Notes: generated by a model from the letters alone, not told the origin. A DNA stretch of 37,120 nt from Acetobacterium sp. (GCA_028692885.1 JAQUWM010000021.1:1-37120); one strand, 5' to 3'. Positions 24,789 through 33,683 are shown, numbered from the stretch's first letter. Numbers and translations: made by a program.

Positions 24789-26747
24789 ATGAAAATTGTA
24801 AAAACATCTTGTCCCCTGGATTGCTGGGATATCTGTGCCATTGAGGCTGCAGTTGAAAACGATTGCATCGTTGAAGTGCGAGGTGATGCCGAACAACCCA
24901 TCACAAATGGATTTTTATGTGTAAAAGGGGTGAAGCATCTAGAAAGATTACGTAGCCCAGAAAGACTGACAAGCCCGATGAAAAAAGTAAAGGGTGAATG
25001 GGTAGCAATTCCTTGGGATCAAGCCATTTCTGAAATTGGCGATAAATTAATCGAAATTAAAAATGAATCCAACTCAGATGCCATTATGTACTATGCTGAA
25101 TCAGGCCATAATGGCATCTTAAAAAACATTGATCAAGCCTTTTTTAATACTTATGGTGGGGTTACCATGCCCCAGGGAAATCTTTGCTTTGGAGCTGGTT
25201 TTGCAGCGCAATGTGAAGATTTCGGAAATGCCTTAAGTCACGACCCCGAAGATCATTTAAATTCAAAGACCATTATTATTTGGGGGCGAAATCCGGTAAC
25301 CACTAATTTGCATCTGGTTCCTTATCTTAAAAAAGCAAAAGAGCAGGGGACCAACATTGTCGTCATCGATCTGATCGAAACTGAGACCGCACAAATGGCC
25401 ACGCACTTTTTCCAAATCAAGCCAGAATCGGATGGCTTTTTAGCCATGGCAATGGCCAAAATCATGCTTGAAAGCGGAAACTACAGCACTGATTTTGTCA
25501 ATCATAATGCTGAAAACTTTGCCGCTTATAAAGAGAAAATAGATGCCATGGACCTGGATTCAATCGTGGCTAAAACCGGCTTAACCGTCGATCAAATCCG
25601 TCAACTAGTGGCGCTTTATGCGGACCAAAAACCAGCAGCGATTATCTTGGGATACGGCCCGCAACGCTATCGTAATGGTGGCAATAACGTTCGTTTGATC
25701 AACGCCCTGGGCGCACTTTCTGGCAACATTGGTATTGCCGGCGGTGGCGTGACATATGCTAATATCTTTGTATTACAATGGGTAGACGGAGACTTTTTAT
25801 CAAATAGCCAGGCAGCGAAGACTGATTCGGCCTACATAAAACCGTTATTCCCGGAATATATGTCCGCAGCAGGAAAAGAAAAGATTAAAGGCATTTTTGT
25901 AACGAAATCGAACCCGATCGTCCAAATGCCAAATACCAATAAAGTCATTGAAGCCTTTACTAAAATACCTTTTAAAGTAGTCCTTGATCATTTTATGACG
26001 GATACAGCTCAGTTAGCAGATTATGTCCTTCCCTGTACGCATATTTATGAAGAAGAAGACTTTCTGCATTCGGCAATGTGGAACTCTTATTTTATCTATA
26101 CCCAAAGAGCTGTCGCGCCCAGAGCAGGCGTAAAAAGCGAGTTTGAAATTTATACGCTGTTAGCAAAACATATGCAAATGAGCGAATTTCTGGAAAAATA
26201 TCCAAATGAAAAAACCTACCTGGAAGGTGCCCTGGCGCCGCTATTAAAGGACATCAACATGACCTTGGACGAAATCCAGGGGAAAAGAATGAAAAAAGAG
26301 GGAAATGATATTCCGTGGCAAGATAAGAAATTTGGCACACCTTCAGGCAAGTTTGAATTCATTGTACCTGATCCCGGCAGTTGGTTTTTTGATGAAGAAA
26401 TCAAAGCCAGCTATCCGCTTCACTTTATAACGATTCAACCGCCAGATTCGCTGCATTCACAACACTTTTTAGATAGAGTCGAAGGACAACTACCATTTGT
26501 ATATGGCAACCAGCAAGTAGCTAAGGATTGGCGTATACAAGATGGCGACGAAATCACGGTTGCTTCACCAGAGGGTAAGATAAAAACTTTATTTAAGCTG
26601 AATGAGGGTATTGGAGAAAATATCCTTGTCGCTTATAATGGCTGGTGGTTAAAAAACCAGGGTGTAAACCGCTTAACCTCTTCTGGTGCTTCCGATCTCG
26701 GTGGGCAGGCGATCTTTAACAATTGTATGTGTAAAATAAACAAATAA
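24789..26747 (+). CDS. Molybdopterin-dependent oxidoreductase, DMSO reductase family
   Basis: This 652-residue enzyme should carry a bis-molybdopterin guanine dinucleotide cofactor with Mo or W and one [4Fe-4S] cluster. The cluster motif is C8-x3-C12-x3-C16-x27-C44. NLCFGAGFAAQ places Cys133 where Nap-type enzymes carry the metal-ligating cysteine; this is my alignment by eye. The middle part (IIWGRNPVTTNLH, SNPIVQMPN) is the molybdopterin domain and residues about 540-652 are the dinucleotide-binding domain. No Tat signal is present, so it is cytoplasmic. There are no electron-transfer subunits or chaperone nearby. I cannot name the substrate; formate dehydrogenase is unlikely because the CHG/UHG site is missing. 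Confidence 0.88.
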   Translation: MKIVKTSCPLDCWDICAIEAAVENDCIVEVRGDAEQPITNGFLCVKGVKHLERLRSPERLTSPMKKVKGEWVAIPWDQAISEIGDKLIEIKNESNSDAIMYYAESGHNGILKNIDQAFFNTYGGVTMPQGNLCFGAGFAAQCEDFGNALSHDPEDHLNSKTIIIWGRNPVTTNLHLVPYLKKAKEQGTNIVVIDLIETETAQMATHFFQIKPESDGFLAMAMAKIMLESGNYSTDFVNHNAENFAAYKEKIDAMDLDSIVAKTGLTVDQIRQLVALYADQKPAAIILGYGPQRYRNGGNNVRLINALGALSGNIGIAGGGVTYANIFVLQWVDGDFLSNSQAAKTDSAYIKPLFPEYMSAAGKEKIKGIFVTKSNPIVQMPNTNKVIEAFTKIPFKVVLDHFMTDTAQLADYVLPCTHIYEEEDFLHSAMWNSYFIYTQRAVAPRAGVKSEFEIYTLLAKHMQMSEFLEKYPNEKTYLEGALAPLLKDINMTLDEIQGKRMKKEGNDIPWQDKKFGTPSGKFEFIVPDPGSWFFDEEIKASYPLHFITIQPPDSLHSQHFLDRVEGQLPFVYGNQQVAKDWRIQDGDEITVASPEGKIKTLFKLNEGIGENILVAYNGWWLKNQGVNRLTSSGASDLGGQAIFNNCMCKINK

Positions 26748-26806
26748 ACTAAGGATAGTTCCATCGTAATCCTTGGAACTTAGCCTGTTTTTTAAGTTTA
26801 ACAAAT

Positions 26807-26850
26807 AAACCTCCTATGAGATACTCTAGCGATTATCTTATAGGAGGTTT
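26807..26850. terminator. Bidirectional 17-bp hairpin between convergent genes
   Basis: AAACCTCCTATGAGATA (26807-26823) and TATCTTATAGGAGGTTT (26834-26850) pair completely with one wobble pair. It lies between the molybdoenzyme gene and the convergent phosphatase gene, and the A/T-ended stem suits termination on both strands. A smaller AAGGAT/ATCCTT hairpin precedes it at about 26751-26774. Confidence 0.75.
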
Positions 26851-26894
26851 TAAATTGGCTGTTTGTCTACTTAAAATCATTTAGTTAAGTAAGG

Positions 26895-27704
26895 TCAAAA
26901 TGAATTGCTAAGAATCACCCCTAAAAGTCCCCAGGCGGTCCCAAGAATAGCACCTCCGAGTACATCTCGTGGGTAGTGCATGCCAACATAGACCCGGGTG
27001 ACCCCAACCAGAAAAGCCGTCAAATAGATAACAAACCAGATCAAAAGGTTGGCGTTATAATGGTGCAATAAAAAAGTTGCCATAAAGAAAGATTGACTGG
27101 TATGTCCACTGGGAAAAGAACTGCCCTTGGCTTGTGATCCAACAATTCGAGTATTTTCAATCTTTTTATAGGGTCGGGTTCGATGGATCAGCACTTTTAG
27201 AAATTCAACCACTAACCATAATGATAAGGTACCCAATACAAAGGCATAGGCCAGGAGATGATACCCGGAAAGATATAAAATAATGGCAACGATCATAGCA
27301 AAAATCCCACTACCAAGCTGAGTGAAAAACAGCATGCTCCAATCAAGCCAGGCCTTGCGGCGTCCATGCATATTAAAATAGGAAAAAACCCAGACATCAA
27401 TGCGCTGACCAACTGACCACACAAGAGAAATGGCTGTTAAGCCAAAAATCAGCACCAGGCTGATTAGCATTATTTGGTTTTTTACGACCCCTAAAAAAAT
27501 GATCCAGATATAGTTCGGAACAAATATAAAAAATAAAAAAAACAAAATGACAACCATAATTAACCAGTAAACAGGTGTAATGTGACGTATCTCAGTGATG
27601 ATTTTATTCCATGCTGCGTGAATTTTAAGCTCCGTTAAGGGGACCTCTTCAGTCGGTTTAAGTCCGTTATCTTTTGTGGACCTATCCTGATTATTTTTCT
27701 TCAT
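26895..27704 (-). CDS. PAP2-family membrane phosphatase
   Basis: This 269-residue integral membrane protein has all three PAP2 phosphatase motifs: K-x6-RP in KVLIHRTRP, PSGHTSQSF, and the TRVYVGMHYPRD variant of the last motif. Several hydrophobic helices surround them, and the first 35 residues are a polar cytoplasmic tail. Likely substrates are phosphatidate, undecaprenyl pyrophosphate or phosphatidylglycerophosphate; sequence alone does not decide. It overlaps the upstream lipid kinase gene by 14 bases, so the two are co-transcribed and probably act on the same diacylglycerol/phosphatidate pool. Confidence 0.9.
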   Translation of the reverse strand: MKKNNQDRSTKDNGLKPTEEVPLTELKIHAAWNKIITEIRHITPVYWLIMVVILFFLFFIFVPNYIWIIFLGVVKNQIMLISLVLIFGLTAISLVWSVGQRIDVWVFSYFNMHGRRKAWLDWSMLFFTQLGSGIFAMIVAIILYLSGYHLLAYAFVLGTLSLWLVVEFLKVLIHRTRPYKKIENTRIVGSQAKGSSFPSGHTSQSFFMATFLLHHYNANLLIWFVIYLTAFLVGVTRVYVGMHYPRDVLGGAILGTAWGLLGVILSNSF

Positions 27705-28626
27705 TTGACTCTGTCGTTCCGACCATTACCGTCAAAGCTTGTTGCTGTACTTCGATTTGCACGGAACCCTCCCCCAAACTTATGCCATCGGCCATAACCG
27801 ACATGGATGGTTCAGTGTCGATGATCATTTCACGCACACGGTAGTGTTGAATCCGGGGATCATCCGGGCTATCGGTTCCTACGCCGTTAAGAATATAACC
27901 GATCAAATCGAGTTTGGATAGATCGGAAAAAAACATGACGTCCAGTAATCCATCATGATGTGCATCAGCAGCACCGACTTTATAATTACGACCAATATAG
28001 GGCATGTTAGAAATTAAGGCGGCATGACCAAACTCACTGATTTCCTGGTTATCGTCCAGGAAAAGATGGATTTTAGAGGGGGGAGAAGTCGTTAGGATTC
28101 CTAAAAAATCACCAATTTTTGCGATATTGCCATGCTGGATATCATCCCCGGATGGGAAAAGCGTCGAAAACAATCCTACCGAGCAAAGTTCAATAAAAGG
28201 CGTGCTGACATCGTTGCAAGTGACCATGCCCAGATCTATTTTTAAACATCGTCCTTTTCTTAGAATCGCGATTGCGGCAGGAATATCATTGGGGATACCC
28301 AGGCTAAGGGCCACATTGTTCTGCGTTCCGCCGGGGACAATACCAAGCGTGACGTTTGAACCGACCAAAGCCTTCATAACAGCAGAGACGGTACCATCAC
28401 CACCACAAACAACGAATAGATCAATTCCTTGCGTAATGGCAGCTTCGACGACTTCCTTCAAGTTACTGTCTGGTTCGATTAGATAGAGTTCAGGTATAAA
28501 CTTCCAGGCTTGCATTTCTTTAATAATATCCAGGATTTGCTGGGCTGAGTCGTTATTTGATCCAGCACCAGGATTAAAAAAGAGTTTAACACGCATAGGC
28601 AGAACGTTTGCTTTCAGAGATTCCAT
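27691..28626 (-). CDS. Diacylglycerol kinase catalytic-domain lipid kinase (YegS/BmrU type)
   Basis: This 311-residue soluble lipid kinase transfers ATP phosphate to diacylglycerol or a similar lipid. The nucleotide-binding motif GGDGTVSAVMKAL (about 75-87) and the family signatures KLFFNPGAGS (about 14-23) and GIVPGGTQNNVA (about 96-107) are present. In this family the GGDGT segment binds ATP. The ATG at 28626 has GGAGGAA eight bases upstream, which fixes the start, although family homology begins at the internal MRVKLFF. It is the first gene of a two-gene operon with the PAP2 phosphatase, a kinase/phosphatase pairing that suggests phosphatidate recycling at the membrane. Confidence 0.9.
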   Translation of the reverse strand: MESLKANVLPMRVKLFFNPGAGSNNDSAQQILDIIKEMQAWKFIPELYLIEPDSNLKEVVEAAITQGIDLFVVCGGDGTVSAVMKALVGSNVTLGIVPGGTQNNVALSLGIPNDIPAAIAILRKGRCLKIDLGMVTCNDVSTPFIELCSVGLFSTLFPSGDDIQHGNIAKIGDFLGILTTSPPSKIHLFLDDNQEISEFGHAALISNMPYIGRNYKVGAADAHHDGLLDVMFFSDLSKLDLIGYILNGVGTDSPDDPRIQHYRVREMIIDTEPSMSVMADGISLGEGSVQIEVQQQALTVMVGTTESNEEK

Positions 28627-29035
28627 CGCTTATTCCTCCATAAATTAAGTAAAATTAGGCGTTTGCAAAACTCAATAAATCCTTTGGATAAGGCATTTCT
28701 TGTATAGTATATTTATACAGCTCCTCACCAAATCAGATTATATTTATCCAAAATAGTTTTGGAACGACTTATTTACGTCAGTTTTTATAATCAGTTTTGC
28801 AATTACCTATTAAGTAAAATGTATGCTTGTGCCTGACATAACTACAGGAACTGTTTCTAGTGTCCCTGTATCTCTAAACAGTCCATCTGCAAAGTATAGT
28901 CATTATTTTTATGTTTATACCCGTATTTATGCGAAAGAATCTGGCGAAGGTAAAGGTAATTTTCAATTAAAGTGACCGTTTTTTAACGATCATTATAAAA
29001 GCGTTCTCATATATAAGTTGGCTTGAATATTTAAC
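28627..29035. other. Gap upstream of the lipid kinase
   Basis: AT-rich DNA holds small palindromes (CCAAAATAGTTTTGG near 28749; TACAGG with CCTGTA near 28845-28872). I see no ORF with coding character. The kinase promoter probably lies at its left end on the minus strand, but no strong box is clear. Confidence 0.4.
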
Positions 29036-29101
29036 GGGCGATCCGTGATGACCAAGGGGTCGGACCCTCGCCCGCACACTGCGCAATTGCGAGTTCGATT
29101 T
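29036..29101 (+). repeat. Palindromic repeat family, copy A with insertion
   Basis: The sequence GGGCGATCCGTGAT, then CGCCCGCACACTGCGCAATT and GCGAGTTCGATTT, matches copies at 34864 and 37018, but 19 bases (GACCAAGGGGTCGGACCCT) are inserted in the loop of the GGGCGATC/GATCGCCC palindrome. Confidence 0.75.
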
Positions 29102-29109
29102 ACTCTGAT

Positions 29110-29156
29110 AAAAAAAGTGCCGCAATCCAGCTCATCGCTGATTTACGGCACTTTTA
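29110..29156 (-). terminator. Terminator of the CsbD gene
   Basis: On the minus strand AAAGTGCCG and CGGCACTTT close a stem that continues inward through AAATC and GATT pairs, followed by seven T. The plus side ends in CTTTT, so it may work both ways. Confidence 0.8.
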
Positions 29157-29181
29157 TAGGGGATTGGTATCGCAGGTGATC

Positions 29182-29409
29182 TTATTTGTCTTTATCAATA
29201 GCGTCATTGATTTTTTCAGCGATGTCTGCGGTTGTTTTCTCGACCTGATCAACAACTTCAATTGCTTTTCCTTCCAGTTCGCCTTTTTTAGTCTGAATTT
29301 TACCCTTTAATTCCAACTTTTCGTTGCCGGTAACTTTTCCGACTTTCTCCTTGACTCCGCCTACGAGTTTATCTTTGGTAGACTCGATTTTACCTTTTGT
29401 ATTTGACAT
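29182..29409 (-). CDS. CsbD family small stress protein
   Basis: This 75-residue, lysine- and glutamate-rich protein starts MSNTKGKIESTKDKLVGGVK and has the CsbD core KEKVGKVTGNEKLELKGK. CsbD proteins are small, highly expressed general stress proteins in Firmicutes (sigma-B controlled in Bacillus); their molecular role is unknown. The second half (EVVDQVEKTTADIAEKINDA) is an amphipathic helix. GAAGGAGG lies about ten bases before the ATG, a very strong site. The upstream lmo0937-type gene reads the same way with a 45-base gap, so they may share a transcript. Confidence 0.9.
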   Translation of the reverse strand: MSNTKGKIESTKDKLVGGVKEKVGKVTGNEKLELKGKIQTKKGELEGKAIEVVDQVEKTTADIAEKINDAIDKDK

Positions 29410-29454
29410 AGTTAATAGCCTCCTTCAATTTTTTTGTTTAAAATCTCATTCTAG

Positions 29455-29595
29455 CTATCGGCGCCGAATAAGATTAATGACAATTACAATAACCGCAAGC
29501 ACGAGCAGAATATGAATAAGCCCGCCAAAGGTATAAGAAGTAAGAAACCCTAATAACCATAAAACAACGAGAACAATTGCAACAGTCCAAAGCAT
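29455..29595 (-). CDS. lmo0937-type small membrane protein
   Basis: This 46-residue protein reads MLWTVAIVLVVLWLLGFLTS on the minus strand, then YTFGGLIHILLVLAVIVIVI and a basic end NLIRRR. Two hydrophobic segments joined by the YTFGG turn form a membrane hairpin typical of the lmo0937/DUF5670 family. AAAGGGTG lies seven bases before the ATG. These small proteins often accompany CsbD genes and envelope-stress loci; their function is not known. Confidence 0.85.
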   Translation of the reverse strand: MLWTVAIVLVVLWLLGFLTSYTFGGLIHILLVLAVIVIVINLIRRR

Positions 29596-30031
29596 TTTTT
29601 TCACCCTTTCTTTTTTATTTCATTGACATAACGGTGCGATAATGCTACACAATTGCTATCTACATAAGATGTATTATCTGGAATCTTTTTGAAATTACCA
29701 TTTATAGAAATAAACTTCGATTATTCACAGCATCCGCATTTTACATCCTTATTTAATTGTAGATACCCTGAATAATGCGCTCTAAACATAAACAAATAAT
29801 AATATAGAGCGATACTCTATATCGAATCAACGAGTTCCGGAGTTTCAGTCAGCCCATTTTGTATCGCAATGTTTGATATTGACCACTTCAAAGTAGTATT
29901 GAAGCCTTTGAATTTGATGAGGACCTGAAATACGGCTTTCTTATATGTGGAAGATTTGGTTGACACAATAATGACACATAACAAAAGTACAATTTGTTTG
30001 TTGAACTTATTTTATAAAGAGAGGTATTATC
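29596..30031. other. 436-bp gap with a small palindrome
   Basis: AT-rich divergent region between the minus-strand stress genes and the plus-strand ferredoxin gene. An 8-bp palindrome, ATATAGAG and CTCTATAT with a 5-nt loop, lies at 29802-29822 and could be an operator. TTGACA occurs at 29960-29965, but no -10 at a proper distance follows. No ORF is convincing. Confidence 0.45.
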
Positions 30032-31393
30032 ATGAAAGTAGATTGGAAAAAAGCAGCAAAATGGTCAAGACTTCTGATATTGGTGGGTCTGCTCATATGG
30101 GTTATTTATGAATCGTATCTGCATCAGGTTCTGGGTGGCGGAAAAGCGCCGTCGATTCATGCGTTGTGTCCTTATGGAGCATTGGAAAGCTTGTATACGT
30201 TGCTCTTGACAGGCAGCTTTATCAAGAAAATTTATTCTGGTACGGTTGTTTTACTGGTCTTGACCGTGGCCCTGGCAGTGCTGTTTCGCAGGAGTTTTTG
30301 TGGATTGCTTTGTCCCTTTGGCGCATTGCAGGAAGTGTTTGCGAAGGTTGGACAAAAGCTCTTTAAAAAGCGTTTTATCATTCCGCAAAAGATTGATGGA
30401 ATTTTGCGATATTTCAAATATTTCGTTTTAGTTTTTACGGTGGGAATGGCCTGGTATTATGGTAGTCTCTGGATGTCACCCTATGATCCATATGCGGCCT
30501 TAGGACATATAACAGCAATATCGGCAACGATTGCAGAGGATCCCTTAACGATTGTCAGTTTTGCACTGTTATTCATTACAATTATTGGTTCATTTTTGTA
30601 TGACCGCTTTTTCTGTAAATATTTATGTCCGGCTGGCGCTGTTTATGCCATCATCGGTAAATTGAGCCCGACCAGAATTGAGCGTAATGACAGTCTTTGT
30701 GTTCACTGTAAAAAATGTGATAAATCCTGTCCGGTGAACATTGAGATTGAGAAGCAAGAACAAATTACGACAGCAGAGTGCATCAACTGTAACGATTGTG
30801 TTCTGGCATGCCCGGTTAAAGGCGCGCTTGAAGTCAAAGTAGCCCGAAAAACGGTTCATCCGATGGTGATGGTGGTCTTGGTTGTGGGTTTGTTCTTTGG
30901 TACAATTGTGATAGCCCAGCTTACCGGTAATTTTCAAATATTGCCATTAGCCGTTGCCCAAGGCGAGGTTATTCCCATTTATGAAGTGAAAGGCTACAAC
31001 ACCATTGAAGAAGCAACAACTTTCACAGGACTGACTTTGGATGAAGTGTATCAGCAACTGGCAATTCCTAAAAGTGTCCCCAAGGATACGCAATTTAAGA
31101 ATATTTCAGTGCTGGTTCCTGAATATAAATTCGATGAAGCGAAAGCGAACGCGGGAGGATCAGAAAACGAAGCAACTTCGGGAGCGGCATCAAACGCAGG
31201 TGGCATTGATGTCAGTGGGATTAAAGGCTCGATGACGATTCAGGAAGCGATGGGTAGTTTAAGTATGGAATCAAAAGAGTTTTATACGCTCTTTAAAATT
31301 CCCGAAACCGTGCCGTCACAGACGATTCTAAAAGAAATTACCAATATTTCACCGGGCTATGATTTCCAGCAAATCAAGGATTCGCTGCAGTAG
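30032..31393 (+). CDS. NapH/NosR-like polyferredoxin membrane protein with duplicated C-terminal domain
   Basis: This is a 453-residue membrane iron-sulfur protein. About five hydrophobic segments lie in residues 10-205. CxxxCP motifs occur in CGLLCPFGALQE (about 90-100) and CKYLCPAGA (about 196-204), as in NapH, NosR and related redox proteins. Two [4Fe-4S] ferredoxin motifs follow: CVHCKKCDKSCP and CINCNDCVLACP (about 224-265). One more helix spans about 280-302. The C-terminus holds two similar 52-residue units (about 319-371 and 397-449; shared features KG-x2-TI-x-EA and IP-x2-VP-x2-T) joined by a Ser/Ala/Gly linker. Electron transfer across the membrane is the likely role. AGAGAGG precedes the ATG. 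It is monocistronic, with a strong terminator behind it. Confidence 0.85.
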   Translation: MKVDWKKAAKWSRLLILVGLLIWVIYESYLHQVLGGGKAPSIHALCPYGALESLYTLLLTGSFIKKIYSGTVVLLVLTVALAVLFRRSFCGLLCPFGALQEVFAKVGQKLFKKRFIIPQKIDGILRYFKYFVLVFTVGMAWYYGSLWMSPYDPYAALGHITAISATIAEDPLTIVSFALLFITIIGSFLYDRFFCKYLCPAGAVYAIIGKLSPTRIERNDSLCVHCKKCDKSCPVNIEIEKQEQITTAECINCNDCVLACPVKGALEVKVARKTVHPMVMVVLVVGLFFGTIVIAQLTGNFQILPLAVAQGEVIPIYEVKGYNTIEEATTFTGLTLDEVYQQLAIPKSVPKDTQFKNISVLVPEYKFDEAKANAGGSENEATSGAASNAGGIDVSGIKGSMTIQEAMGSLSMESKEFYTLFKIPETVPSQTILKEITNISPGYDFQQIKDSLQ

Positions 31394-31410
31394 CATTGGT
31401 CGATGAAGAG

Positions 31411-31447
31411 TCTCTCAGAAACAATTCTGTTTTTGAGAGATTTTTTT
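31411..31447 (+). terminator. Intrinsic terminator of the polyferredoxin gene
   Basis: TCTCTCAGAAACA and TGTTTTTGAGAGA form a 13-bp stem with a 4-nt loop and a run of seven T. Confidence 0.85.
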
Positions 31448-31492
31448 GCAAAAAAATACAAAGAACACGAGCGGTGTTGCTTGTGTTCTTTG
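31446..31492 (-). terminator. Intrinsic terminator of the diguanylate cyclase gene
   Basis: On the minus strand CAAAGAACACAAGC and GCTCGTGTTCTTTG form a 14-bp stem with one wobble pair and a 6-nt loop, followed by TATTTTTTT. It lies back to back with the preceding terminator. Confidence 0.85.
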
Positions 31493-31536
31493 TGGGGAGA
31501 CTTTGTTCTGGTGAAGGTAAGGGGCTTTCGGAGGAG

Positions 31537-33411
31537 CTATTCATCCCGATAGACGACCTGGTTTCGACCCTCCGATTTGGCCTGATAGAGGGCTTTATCG
31601 GCAAGCTTGACTAATTCTTCAGGGCCGCAATCAAGGCTTGGCAGCAAGGTGGCAACCCCGATGCTGATGGTGACGCAGTTATTGACTTGCGATTCCTCGT
31701 GGGGGATCGCAAGGGCCTCAATCTTTTTAAGCAGGCGGTTGGCATTAAGAATGGCTTTTTCTTTTCCGGTTTCAGCAAGGAGTACGATAAACTCTTCACC
31801 GCCGTAACGAACCACCATATCAGTGGGACGGGACAACGCCGTACGAAGGGTGTTGCCAATTTTAATGAGGGTCGCATCCCCGGCGACATGGCCATACAAA
31901 TCGTTATAGTTTTTAAAGTAATCGACATCAATAAATAAGAGCGATATCGGTCGTTGTTGTCTTAAACAGTGTTTCCATTCCAGACCGATGGTTTCATCGT
32001 ATTTCCGGCGGTTCCATAGTTCCGTCAGGGGATCCCTTAAGGAAAGCCGTTGTAGCTCATGATTGATCAATTCCAGTTCAAAATTCTGCTGTTCTACCTT
32101 GTGATTCGCGGCCGTCAGTTCGCCGGTTCGTTTGGCCACCAGTTCATCGAGATGATCATTCATTTCGGTCAGTTTTTCGGCCATAACGGTGCGGTGTTCC
32201 AGCGACTCGGTAAAGGTTTTGGCTAACAATAGCGAATAAAGCGTCGCAAACAACAATTGTCCGGTGGAAGAGTTGGCGTCGCCCTGAAAGATTGTTCTTA
32301 ACAGCGTTGGCCAGCTGTCATTGATCCAGGGGCTCAGGGTAATGATGTCCATGAAAGCGGTGGCAATCAGAGCCAGACCTCCTAATATGATCAGTCCGCT
32401 GTTGTTTTCGCGATGATGAGCGACTTTCAAGAGCATAGCAAACAGATAGACAATCAGGAAGAGGCTCCAGATCTGGTACAGGGGGTTAATGGCGGTGTAA
32501 ATGTAGGTGGGGGCAAAAATCACCACGGTGGCATAGGCAATTCCGATAATCAGCACAATTTTAATAAAACGGGGATGGAAGTAGTTCGGTAAAATGGCCC
32601 GGGAAAACATTAAAATCAGGGGTACCCCCAGATAATAGGTCAGCGTCTGGATTTTTCGGGAGATCACGAAGTCGAGATCGGGCCAGGCGAAGTAAAGGAA
32701 AGACTCGCCAATCAGCAGGGTTCGGATTGCCACGAGAATACAAAAAAGTCCAAAATAGAGGGGCGCCCGGTCTTTTTTACGGAATAAAAATAAGGCCAGA
32801 TGATAAACACCCATCATCATCAGGGCACCACAAAGGAACAATTCATAGGCCAGGCCATTATAGCGGAGAGCCAGCAGCTGGGTTTCCCCGCCCAATAGGA
32901 TGCTGTTCAGCAGCCCGCCGCTGGACATATAAAAATTGGCCATTTGAAGGACCATCTCATTATCACCCGACAGTGCTTCAAAGGCGATGACCTGGGGCAG
33001 ATATTGGGGCACCATAGCTTCCCGGGTGGTACCCAGGGTTCCAGCGGTAGCGACCAGATTGCCGTTGACAAAGAGCTTGTAGGCGGTTCGGACCTTGGGA
33101 ATTTTCAGAGCCAGAATTTGATTTTCAGAAGCAGTAAAGGTCAATTGGTAGGTTGCATATCCGGATCCGGGAATCTTTTGGCTATCGATTTCATATTTGT
33201 TCCAGGACGAGGGAAAAGAAACATAGCCGCTGAGGGTACCCTGATCGATGTCGGCGGGTTCAAGGAGCTGATTCCAGTAAAAAGCCCAGTCGCCGTCGAG
33301 GGGGATGATTTCATTTTCAAGATTGAAGGACTTTAAATCAAGACGACCGTTTTCAGCTTTCTTTTCAATCGCTGTTGGTTGTGCAGAACAGCCGCCTAGC
33401 AAAAAAAACAT
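31537..33411 (-). CDS. 7TM-DISM diguanylate cyclase (GGDEF), start frame disrupted
   Basis: As an ORF this has 624 residues. An extracytoplasmic jelly-roll domain (about 25-170, LDGDWAFYWNQ) is followed by seven membrane helices (about 185-385), a coiled coil (about 395-455) and a GGDEF domain with active RYGGEEF and an RPTD inhibitory site five residues ahead, so it should make cyclic di-GMP with product feedback. A lipobox-like LLGGC lies at residues 4-8, but the ATG at 33411 has no ribosome site. A good site (AAAGGAG) is placed for GTG 33451, in another frame; removing one T from the T8 run (33401-33408) joins them into MIKRSIVLPTYYFYVFLLGG then Cys, a proper lipoprotein signal. The lesion may be real, switchable or a read error. 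Confidence 0.85.
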   Translation of the reverse strand: MFFLLGGCSAQPTAIEKKAENGRLDLKSFNLENEIIPLDGDWAFYWNQLLEPADIDQGTLSGYVSFPSSWNKYEIDSQKIPGSGYATYQLTFTASENQILALKIPKVRTAYKLFVNGNLVATAGTLGTTREAMVPQYLPQVIAFEALSGDNEMVLQMANFYMSSGGLLNSILLGGETQLLALRYNGLAYELFLCGALMMMGVYHLALFLFRKKDRAPLYFGLFCILVAIRTLLIGESFLYFAWPDLDFVISRKIQTLTYYLGVPLILMFSRAILPNYFHPRFIKIVLIIGIAYATVVIFAPTYIYTAINPLYQIWSLFLIVYLFAMLLKVAHHRENNSGLIILGGLALIATAFMDIITLSPWINDSWPTLLRTIFQGDANSSTGQLLFATLYSLLLAKTFTESLEHRTVMAEKLTEMNDHLDELVAKRTGELTAANHKVEQQNFELELINHELQRLSLRDPLTELWNRRKYDETIGLEWKHCLRQQRPISLLFIDVDYFKNYNDLYGHVAGDATLIKIGNTLRTALSRPTDMVVRYGGEEFIVLLAETGKEKAILNANRLLKKIEALAIPHEESQVNNCVTISIGVATLLPSLDCGPEELVKLADKALYQAKSEGRNQVVYRDE

Positions 33412-33608
33412 AAAAATAATAAGTAGGTAAGACGATGCTGCGTTTAATCACGAGGACTCCTTTCCGGGGGCCAAAGTGAACGGTGTTTAAATTGGCCTTA
33501 AAATAAGATGAAGACGTGATGCTCACGCCTCCATTTGAGGGTTTGTCCAGTTTTTTCGATCTGATGTCATTGTTTCATGCCCAAGTATATTGCGTTCACG
33601 ATTATTTC

Positions 33609-33638
33609 ATTATACAATGAGATGATCAATCCAGTCAA
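33609..33638 (-). promoter_or_regulatory. Promoter of the diguanylate cyclase gene
   Basis: On the minus strand TTGACT (33638-33633), an 18-bp spacer and TATAAT (33614-33609) form a strong vegetative promoter. The transcript would start near 33602, about 150 bases before GTG 33451, with a small GGCGTGA/TCACGTC hairpin in the leader. Confidence 0.65.
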
Positions 33639-33653
33639 TTGAGATTTTAGCTC

Positions 33654-33683
33654 TTGATCAGGACAATTTGGTCAGGCTAAAAT
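33654..33683 (+). promoter_or_regulatory. Promoter of the DUF2284 gene
   Basis: TTGATC (33654-33659), an 18-bp spacer and TAAAAT (33678-33683) lie 26 bases before the start codon. It diverges from the cyclase promoter just to its left. Confidence 0.4.

Noticed and set aside
24789-26747. Formate dehydrogenase alpha subunit
   Set aside because: The selenocysteine/cysteine-His-Gly site and partner subunits are missing.
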